In this document: positions 6,497 through 11,612 of the stretch, piece by piece
Layout: every line of letters begins with the position of its first letter
Position numbering within the stretch: position 1 is the first letter of the stretch
Source of the DNA: Bacteroidales bacterium
GTDB lineage: Bacteria > Bacteroidota > Bacteroidia > Bacteroidales > Bacteroidaceae
Length of the DNA: 11,612 nt
Reading direction: 5' to 3'
Assembly: GCA_004555425.1 (NCBI GenBank)
Contig: SFID01000083.1
Location: forward strand, 1-11,612
The notes under the pieces: generated by a model
Databases searched by the model: none
What the model was told of the DNA's origin: nothing
The model's input: the letters and a program-made list of their open reading frames with translations, nothing else
Position numbers and translations under genes: made by a program

Positions 6497-7864
6497 ATGA
6501 AAAGCCGTGAGCAATTGAAGAAAGTGGTGGTGATAGGCGGAGGATTCGCCGGTCTGAATTTCGTAAAGCATATAGATATAAGCCGGTTTGATGTCACGCT
6601 TATCGACCGCAACAACTACCACAGCTTCCCGCCGCTGTTCTATCAGGTGGCATCGTCGGGCCTCGAACCGGCCAGCATCTGTTTCCCCTTGCGGCGCGAG
6701 CTGCGCAAGCGTCACTCCGACCGTGTGCATTTCAATATGGGTGAGGTGACGGCAATCGATATGAAGCGCCGCGTGGTGCTGACGCCCCTTGAGGAGGTGC
6801 CTTTCGACATACTCGTGGTGGCGGCCGGAACGACCAACAATTTCTTCAATATGCCTGAGCTTGGCAACAGCGTCTACACGCTTAAATCCACCGCCGAGGC
6901 AATTCGCTGCCGCAATGATGTGCTGTCGTTGTTGGAAAGGGCGTCGATGGCTCCTACACGAGAACTTCGGCGCCGCCTGCTCAATTTCGTGGTTGTGGGC
7001 GGTGGCCCTACCGGTGTTGAGATTGCCGGCGCTCTCGGTGAGATGAAGCGCTACATTCTGCCGCGCGAATATCCGTCGATAGATCAGGATGATGTGACTA
7101 TTACCATCGTGGAAGGGAGCGACCGGGTGCTCCGCACTATGTCGGAGAAGTCATCGCAAGCGGCAGCGAAGGCGTTGCAGTCGCTGATGGTGAACCTGCG
7201 TTTAGGCGTGAATACGAAGCAGTATTTCCCCTACGAAAAGCGCGTGGAATTGCTCGACGGCAGTTCGCTCGACGCATCGATGGTAATCTGGACGGCCGGT
7301 GTTACCGCAGTGCCGTTTGAATGGCGCAATTGCGATACCTCGTTCATCGGGCACGGAGGCCGATTCCAGACCAATGCCCTGTGCGAGGTGGCCGGTTTGC
7401 ACGATGTCTACGCTCTGGGCGATATAGCGCTGATGCAGGGCGACCCGAATTTTCCGCAGGGGCATCCGCAGCTGGCGCAGGTAGCGCTCCAGCAGAGCCG
7501 GTTGCTGGCCCGAAATCTCAATGATGTGGCAAAAGGGAAAGTCGACGAAGGCGGGCGCCGGAAGTTTGTCTATGTCGATAAAGGCTCGATGGCCACAGTG
7601 GGCCGCAATCGCGCGGTGGTGGATTTGCGCTGCGGTCATTTCCACGGGTTTGTGGCGTGGATGGTGTGGATGTTTATCCACCTGATTTCGATTCTCGGAA
7701 TGAGAAACAAAATCACCGTGCTAATCAACTGGATATGGGCGTATTTCAACTATTCAACCTCGCTGAGGTTGCTTATTCATCCGGCGCGTCTGCCGCTTGC
7801 CGATGAATTCCGCTATTTCAGCGATGATGATGCTAAGGATGCGCCCAAGCCAGATGGCAAGTGA
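6497..7864 (+). CDS. ndh: Type II NADH:quinone oxidoreductase (NDH-2)
   Basis: A single-subunit flavoprotein that passes electrons from NADH to quinone at the inner membrane without pumping protons. From the chosen start (MKSREQLKK) it is 455 residues. It has an FAD-binding fingerprint VVVIGGGFAG (10-19), a second dinucleotide fold for NADH with VVVGGGPTGVEIAGAL (165-180) ending in the acidic E206, and the flavin motif VYALGDIA (304-311). AQVALQQ (327-333) matches the AQxAxQ quinone-site motif of NDH-2. The C-terminus has hydrophobic or amphipathic segments (about 383-428) that would anchor it to the membrane, then an acidic tail. An ATG at 6410 would add 29 residues (MQSYNFFLK...) ahead of the flavin fold; I reject it because it overlaps the promoter region. 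The gene converges with fmt, leaving 40 bases and no clear terminator. Confidence 0.93.
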   Translation: MKSREQLKKVVVIGGGFAGLNFVKHIDISRFDVTLIDRNNYHSFPPLFYQVASSGLEPASICFPLRRELRKRHSDRVHFNMGEVTAIDMKRRVVLTPLEEVPFDILVVAAGTTNNFFNMPELGNSVYTLKSTAEAIRCRNDVLSLLERASMAPTRELRRRLLNFVVVGGGPTGVEIAGALGEMKRYILPREYPSIDQDDVTITIVEGSDRVLRTMSEKSSQAAAKALQSLMVNLRLGVNTKQYFPYEKRVELLDGSSLDASMVIWTAGVTAVPFEWRNCDTSFIGHGGRFQTNALCEVAGLHDVYALGDIALMQGDPNFPQGHPQLAQVALQQSRLLARNLNDVAKGKVDEGGRRKFVYVDKGSMATVGRNRAVVDLRCGHFHGFVAWMVWMFIHLISILGMRNKITVLINWIWAYFNYSTSLRLLIHPARLPLADEFRYFSDDDAKDAPKPDGK

Positions 7865-7904
7865 AAGATAGCCAGTTTGTTGGATGTCGGGAGATGGTTT
7901 GCGT

Positions 7905-8981
7905 TTATCGGGCGAGGAGAGATTCGGGAAGGCGGGCGCCGCGAAGGTAGTCGGCGGCATCCATAGCCTTTTTGCCGGAGGGTTGCAGGCGGAAAATTTC
8001 CACGGCTTTGCCGTCGCCGCACTGGATGGCCAGACGGCCGTCGGTGCTGACGGCGCCGGGAGCTGCGCAGGGTATTCCGTCAATCACTCGCGTGGCAATC
8101 ACCTTCAGGTTGAGCAGAGGGGCTGCGTCGGCTTTACCTCCGGCATCGCTGTCGGCGCTGTGTGGCTCTTGGTCTGATGTCTGCGAGGCGGGGGAGGGGT
8201 AAAGCTCGGTCCAGGCGCAGGGGTAGGGGGAGAGGCCACGCACAAGGTTGTGAACCTGCAGGGCCGGGCGGTTCCAGTCGATGCGGCAGGTGTCTTTGAA
8301 GATTTTGGGAGCCGGTGTAGGCTCTTCACCGGCGGTGAGCAGCTGTTCCTGCGGGACAGTGCGCAGGTTTCCGTCGATGATGCGGCGGATTGTGTCAAGC
8401 ACAAGGTCGCGCCCCAGCAGCATAAGCCGGTCGTGTACGTCGCCGGCGTTGTCGGTGGGGAGAATGTCGACTTTCTCCTGGGCAATCACGTCACCGGTGT
8501 CAATTTCGTGTTTGAGGAAGAATGTGGTGACGCCGGTGCAGGTGTCGCCGTTGATTACGGCCCAGTTGATGGGGGCTGCGCCGCGATAGCGGGGGAGGAG
8601 CGATGCGTGGAGGTTGAAGGTGCCCAGTGGAGGCATCTGCCATACCGCCTCGGGGAGCATACGGAAGGCGATGACGATGAACAGGTCGGCACCGATGCTG
8701 CGCAGTTCATCGAGGAATTGCGGGTCTTTGAGTTTGACCGGCTGCAGTACAGGGATGTTGTGCTCCACAGCGTAGCGCTTAACCGGGGATTCAAACAGAT
8801 GGTGGCCGCGTCCGGCAGGTTTGTCGGGCATAGTCACCACAGCTGCAACATTGTATCCGGCGTCGACGATTGCGCCGAGGCTTTCTACGGCAAATTCGGG
8901 TGTGCCGAAGAATACTATTTTCAGGTCTTTACCGGGCATATTCAGGTCTTTACCGGGCATATTCAGGACTTTACCGGGCAT
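7905..8981 (-). CDS. fmt: Methionyl-tRNA formyltransferase
   Basis: Fmt formylates the methionine on initiator tRNA with 10-formyl-tetrahydrofolate. The N-terminal domain opens IVFFGTPEFAVESL and holds the signature FNLHASLLPRYRGAAPI. The catalytic triad is visible as N123, H125 and D161 (in IDTGD), numbered from base 8981. The C-terminal tRNA-binding domain follows, with RGLSPYPCAW. Between about 262 and 288 there is a polar low-complexity insertion (SPASQTSDQEPHSADSDAG) that makes the protein longer than the roughly 315 residues of E. coli Fmt. The 5' end has three in-frame ATGs at 8981, 8960 and 8939, each opening MPGK, because of a 21-bp tandem repeat. The last one gives 344 residues and the most normal N-terminus. 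I list the first because it lies two bases after the RluA-like stop, which suits coupled translation. Confidence 0.95.
   Translation of the reverse strand: MPGKVLNMPGKDLNMPGKDLKIVFFGTPEFAVESLGAIVDAGYNVAAVVTMPDKPAGRGHHLFESPVKRYAVEHNIPVLQPVKLKDPQFLDELRSIGADLFIVIAFRMLPEAVWQMPPLGTFNLHASLLPRYRGAAPINWAVINGDTCTGVTTFFLKHEIDTGDVIAQEKVDILPTDNAGDVHDRLMLLGRDLVLDTIRRIIDGNLRTVPQEQLLTAGEEPTPAPKIFKDTCRIDWNRPALQVHNLVRGLSPYPCAWTELYPSPASQTSDQEPHSADSDAGGKADAAPLLNLKVIATRVIDGIPCAAPGAVSTDGRLAIQCGDGKAVEIFRLQPSGKKAMDAADYLRGARLPESLLAR
8919..8981 (-). repeat. 21-bp tandem repeat triplicating the fmt start codon
   Basis: Three consecutive 21-bp units lie at 8919-8939, 8940-8960 and 8961-8981, nearly identical. All share CTTTACCGGGCAT on the plus strand. 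Differences are T or A at one interior position, and the first base pair of units at the left edge where the repeat ends. On the coding strand they read MPGKVLN, MPGKDLN and MPGKDLK. A partial fourth copy (ATTCAG at 8982-8987) overlaps the RluA-like stop, so each unit carries CTGAATATG or its equivalent next to the start. Confidence 0.95.
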
Positions 8982-8983
8982 AT

Positions 8984-9667
8984 TCAGATGTTTTGGGTTT
9001 GAAGTGCGGCCTGCCAGAGCGGATCGTCGGGCACAGGCGCGGTGATTGAGATAAGCTGCTTGCTCACCGGGTGAACAAACTCAATGTGGCGGGCGATGAG
9101 CGAGATGGAGCCGTCGGGGTTGGAGCGCTTGTCGCCATATTTCAGGTCGCCCTTGATGGGGCAGCCGATGGAGGAAAGCTGCACGCGTATCTGATGTTTG
9201 CGGCCGGTGAGCAGTTCCACCTCTATAAGATGGAAACGGTCGGTCGACCCCAGGAGCCGGTAGCGCAGACGTGCCTCTTTGGCTCCTTCGCGAGCCGAGG
9301 AGTAGCAAACCGACTTGTTTGTGTCGCCGCCAAGAGTGCGGATGTAGCCGGTGAGTTCGCCCTCCGGTTGTTTGGGTAGATTGCGGGTGAGCGCCCAGTA
9401 GGTCTTGTGCACCTGACCGTTGCGAAACATATCGTTGAGCCGGGTGAGGGCCTTTGATGTTTTGGCGAACACTACGAGGCCGCCAACAGGGCGGTCGAGG
9501 CGATGCACCACGCCCACAAATACATTGCCCGGTTTGGCATATTTCTCTTTCAGCCAGCGGCGCAGAGTGTCGGCCAGCGGTTCGTCGCCGGTTTTGTCGC
9601 CCTGGACGATTTCGCCGGGCGCTTTGTTTACCACCACAATGTGGTTGTCTTCGTAGAGTACTTCCAT
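8984..9667 (-). CDS. RluA-family pseudouridine synthase
   Basis: This isomerises uridine to pseudouridine in rRNA or tRNA. The 227 residues form only the catalytic domain, with no S4 domain in front, as in the shorter RluA-like proteins. Motif I is YEDNHIVVVNKAPGEIV (5-21). The catalytic motif GVVHRLDRPVGGLVVFAK (52-69) holds the essential Asp at D58. The later motif ELLTGRKHQIRVQLSSIGCPIKGD is also typical of the family. The target position cannot be told from sequence alone. It starts 21 bases after the S4-domain gene and ends two bases before the first fmt ATG, so it is part of the translation gene run. Confidence 0.93.
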   Translation of the reverse strand: MEVLYEDNHIVVVNKAPGEIVQGDKTGDEPLADTLRRWLKEKYAKPGNVFVGVVHRLDRPVGGLVVFAKTSKALTRLNDMFRNGQVHKTYWALTRNLPKQPEGELTGYIRTLGGDTNKSVCYSSAREGAKEARLRYRLLGSTDRFHLIEVELLTGRKHQIRVQLSSIGCPIKGDLKYGDKRSNPDGSISLIARHIEFVHPVSKQLISITAPVPDDPLWQAALQTQNI

Positions 9668-9688
9668 CGGTGAGAGTATGCAGTGGGG

Positions 9689-10183
9689 TCAGTCGTTGAA
9701 ATCTGATTCGTCGAAATCCCAGCCGTTTTCATTGCCGTCGTCAAAGTCCCAGCCATCTTCGCTCTGCCAGGATTCCATCGATGGACCGGCGTAGAAATCA
9801 TCGGTAAATTCGTGGAGCTTGCGCCCTTCGCGCTTGGTGGGGCGGCCAAGCCCTTTGCGGCGGTCGATGAAGCCCTGTGCGCGGATTACGTCGAGCAGGT
9901 CGTACTGGTCTTTTGTTGTGACATTCTCCAGATATTCCGGCACAAGTTTTGCCCCGAGGCGATTCTCAGTGAGGGCCAAAACTTTAAATGAATAAGTAAT
10001 CGGCGGCTTGCGCACACGCACCGTCTCGCCCACGTGAATCATCCGCGAGGGTTTTGCCACAACATCGCCTGCGGGAGTGGCTATCATCACACGCCCTTTC
10101 TTGCAGGAGTCGGTGGCCACGGTGCGCGTTTTGAACACACGCACGGCCCAGAGCCATTTGTCGATACGTATTTCGCTTTTCAT
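9689..10183 (-). CDS. S4-domain RNA-binding protein, Hsp15-like
   Basis: This is a small S4-domain protein of the Hsp15 family. In E. coli, Hsp15 binds 50S subunits that carry a stranded nascent-chain tRNA and helps recycle them. From the chosen ATG at 10183 it has 164 residues. The S4 domain is clear: IRIDKWLWAVRVFKTRTVA, then CKKGRVMI and HVGETVRVRKPP (first ~75 residues). A middle segment contains DRRKGLGRPTKREGRKL, as in other family members. The end is an acidic, tryptophan-containing tail with two copies of GWDFD. The ATG overlaps the pth stop (ATGA), which supports this start over the one six codons upstream and suggests translational coupling with pth. That pairing makes sense, since both act on stalled or dropped peptidyl-tRNA. 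Confidence 0.88.
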   Translation of the reverse strand: MKSEIRIDKWLWAVRVFKTRTVATDSCKKGRVMIATPAGDVVAKPSRMIHVGETVRVRKPPITYSFKVLALTENRLGAKLVPEYLENVTTKDQYDLLDVIRAQGFIDRRKGLGRPTKREGRKLHEFTDDFYAGPSMESWQSEDGWDFDDGNENGWDFDESDFND

Positions 10184-10743
10184 TTGTTGTTGAAATCGCA
10201 CATAGCCGTCTGCAGACCTGCAAGCACGGCGGTTTTCACGGCGTCGACGGCGATGTCGACACGGGTGGGGAGCATCTGCCGCTGGTCGAGGGTAAACTGG
10301 CCGAGCACATAATCTATCTGGCAGCCGCGGGGAAAGTCGTTGCCTACGCCGAAACGCAGACGCGGGTATGCCTGGGTGCCGAGCATCTGGGCAATGTTCT
10401 TAAGCCCATTGTGGCCGGCGTCGCTGCCCGAGGGCTTGATGCGGATAGCGCCGAAGGGGAGGGCTATATCGTCGACGAGCACCAGGATGTTGTCGATTTC
10501 GATTTTCTCCTTGTCGCGCCAGTAGCGCACGGCATTGCCCGAGAGGTTCATATATGTTGAGGGCTTGAGGATGGTGAGCTCCTGGTTCTTGAGACGGCCG
10601 GAAGCCACGTCGCCGTAGCGCTCGGTGGAGAATGTGAGGCCCAGCGAGTCGGCCAGGGCATCGGCAATGCGGAAGCCTATGTTGTGACGTGTGCCTTTGT
10701 ATTCGTCGCCGATATTTCCTAAGCCTACGATAAGATGCCGCAT
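10180..10743 (-). CDS. pth: Peptidyl-tRNA hydrolase
   Basis: Pth frees tRNA from peptidyl-tRNA that drops off ribosomes. At 187 residues it has the standard bacterial length. The family's active-site residues are all visible: N10 in VGLGNIGDEY, the catalytic H20 in GTRHNIGF, N66 in TYMNLSG, D92 in LVDDIALPFG, and N112 in DAGHNGLKNI. It starts with MRHLIVGLGN at 10743, 104 bases downstream of rplY. A hairpin in that gap may limit read-through from rplY, and I saw no convincing promoter of its own. The last four bases overlap the start of the S4-domain gene. Confidence 0.97.
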   Translation of the reverse strand: MRHLIVGLGNIGDEYKGTRHNIGFRIADALADSLGLTFSTERYGDVASGRLKNQELTILKPSTYMNLSGNAVRYWRDKEKIEIDNILVLVDDIALPFGAIRIKPSGSDAGHNGLKNIAQMLGTQAYPRLRFGVGNDFPRGCQIDYVLGQFTLDQRQMLPTRVDIAVDAVKTAVLAGLQTAMCDFNNK

Positions 10744-10781
10744 TTAAGTGAATTTGAGATTGAAGGGGTAAATTGAAAGAG

Positions 10782-10823
10782 CGAGAGGATGCCCGGGGCT
10801 TGAGGCCTTGAGGCATCCTCTCG
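10782..10823 (-). terminator. Hairpin between rplY and pth, terminator or attenuator
   Basis: CGAGAGGATGCC at 10782-10793 and GGCATCCTCTCG at 10812-10823 form a perfect 12-bp stem with an 18-base loop. On the minus strand the stem is followed by CTCTTTCAATTT, which is only a weak U-rich tract. It lies 25 bases after the rplY stop. It probably terminates rplY transcripts in part, lowering expression of pth and the genes after it relative to the ribosomal protein, or it may protect the rplY mRNA 3' end. Confidence 0.7.
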
Positions 10824-10847
10824 TTATGGCAGGATAGGGGAGGGATA

Positions 10848-11507
10848 TTACTCTGCGGAAGCAGCGTCGGCAGCAGCGGCACCGCGGGCGGCGCGGGTGA
10901 GCTGAACAGCGCAGACAACGGCTTCCTTGGGAGTAACCATTTCGAGGCCTTCGAAGTGGAGGTCGCCAATCTGGATGGTCTTGCCCAGGCCGAGGGAGTC
11001 GACGTTGATTACGAGGCGTTCGGGAATTGCGGTGTAGGGAGCGCGCACTTTGATTTTCTTCATCGAGAGTGTGAGCTTACCACCGGCCTTAACACCTTCG
11101 GCGTGGCCTTCAAGCTGAACGGGCACCGAAATAACCACGGGCTTCTCGGGGGTAACTTCGAGGAGGTCGATATGGAGGATGTTATCTTTTACGGGGTGGA
11201 ACTGAACTTCGCGGAGCACTGCGTGGGTCTTGTCGCCGTTTACATCGAGGTTGATGGTGAAAATCTCGGGAGTGTAGATGAGCTTGCGCACAGCTTCGTT
11301 GGAGAGGGTGAGGTCGGTGGTGATGATGCCGCGGCCGTTCTCGATTTCAACGAGCTTCTGCCCGGGTTTGAGAGTGCCCTTGAAAGGAAGTTCTACGGTC
11401 TTGCTGCCATTGAGCACAGCAGGAATCAGACCTTTTTCGCGGAGAGCTTTGGTAGCTTTCTTGCCAAGCTCAACACGGGGAGTGGCTTTCAGATCAAATG
11501 TCTTCAT
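10848..11507 (-). CDS. rplY: 50S ribosomal protein L25, CTC (long) form
   Basis: This is the 5S-rRNA-binding ribosomal protein L25 in the long form related to general stress protein CTC/TL5. The 219 residues contain an N-terminal L25 domain (about 1-95; VELGKKATKALREKGLIPAVLNGS, then VLREVQFHPVKDNILHIDLLEV). A C-terminal TL5-type beta domain follows (about 100-188; PVVISVPVQLEGHAEGVKAGG and LVINVDSLGLGKTIQIGDL). The C-terminus is an Ala-rich tail (GAAAADAASAE). The start is the ATG at 11507, after a leader of roughly 80 bases. It heads a run with pth, the S4 protein, the RluA-like gene and fmt. Confidence 0.96.
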   Translation of the reverse strand: MKTFDLKATPRVELGKKATKALREKGLIPAVLNGSKTVELPFKGTLKPGQKLVEIENGRGIITTDLTLSNEAVRKLIYTPEIFTINLDVNGDKTHAVLREVQFHPVKDNILHIDLLEVTPEKPVVISVPVQLEGHAEGVKAGGKLTLSMKKIKVRAPYTAIPERLVINVDSLGLGKTIQIGDLHFEGLEMVTPKEAVVCAVQLTRAARGAAAADAASAE

Positions 11508-11596
11508 TTCGCTTAGATGTTTGTGTTACTCAAAATTAAATTAACTTTAATTTCCCATCACACGGGAGTCTTTTTGGCCATTGCCAAAAGCGACTG

Positions 11597-11604
11597 CAAA
11601 TTTA
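11597..11604 (-). promoter_or_regulatory. -7 element of the rplY promoter
   Basis: On the minus strand TAAATTTG at 11604-11597 matches TAnnTTTG exactly. The -33 element would lie beyond the window edge. The predicted leader to the rplY ATG is about 80 bases. A second match, TAATTTTG at 11538-11531, lies closer to the gene and could be an alternative promoter with a leader of about 20 bases. Confidence 0.5.
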
Positions 11605-11612
11605 ACACTTTC

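Noticed and set aside
8250..9002. A 250-codon plus-strand frame antisense to fmt, ending in repeated TGHIQ units
   Set aside because: The repeat is the fmt start-site repeat read backwards; the minus strand encodes Fmt with all catalytic residues.
10956..11516. A 186-codon plus-strand frame antisense to rplY
   Set aside because: Mirror of a highly conserved ribosomal protein gene; no motif of its own.
11540..11575. A small stem TCCC...GGGA in the rplY leader, considered as an autoregulatory L25 structure
   Set aside because: Only about four to five base pairs, too weak to support a riboswitch or ribosomal-protein leader call.
1..11612. tRNA, rRNA, CRISPR arrays, transposases, phage or defence genes
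   Set aside because: Read through by eye on both strands and found none; every long stretch is explained by the listed genes.

Overview
The window looks like a chromosomal segment from a Bacteroidales bacterium, most likely a gut lineage such as Muribaculaceae; that family-level guess is inference. The signs are a TonB-dependent receptor of the Bacteroidota type, a PG_1098/THUMP-like methyltransferase family typical of Bacteroidota, a long CTC-type L25, near absence of Shine-Dalgarno sequences, and promoter -7 boxes of the Bacteroides form TAnnTTTG.

Layout. (1) Bases 1-2642, minus strand: a TonB-dependent outer-membrane receptor, then the first codons of another gene running off the left edge. 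The receptor's signal peptide lies in a different frame from its body, so the gene is frameshifted as given. (2) Bases 2643-2901: a 259-base divergent intergenic region with promoters for both flanking genes and a bulged hairpin. (3) Bases 2902-3852, plus strand: a CDF metal-efflux transporter, followed by a strong 52-base palindrome at a convergent junction. (4) Bases 3955-6405, minus strand: a probable operon of a Yip1-like membrane protein, smpB and a THUMP-like methyltransferase. (5) Bases 6497-7864, plus strand: a type II NADH:quinone oxidoreductase, divergent from the previous operon and convergent with the next. (6) Bases 7905-11507, minus strand: a translation-related run in the order rplY, pth, an S4-domain Hsp15-like protein, an RluA-type pseudouridine synthase and fmt. 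Junctions after pth are tight (an ATGA overlap, 21 bases, then 2 bases); a 12-bp-stem hairpin separates rplY from pth.

How the genes fit together. Region 6 supplies ribosome assembly (L25), recycling of peptidyl-tRNA (Pth), rescue or recycling of stalled 50S subunits (Hsp15-like), RNA modification (RluA family) and initiator tRNA formylation (Fmt). SmpB in region 4 adds trans-translation ribosome rescue. The rest is respiration and envelope transport.

No mobile element with a transposase, CRISPR array, rRNA or tRNA was seen, and no clearly new multi-gene system. The most unusual points are a 21-bp tandem repeat that triplicates the fmt start codon together with its stop-start junction context, and the frame-displaced signal peptide of the receptor.
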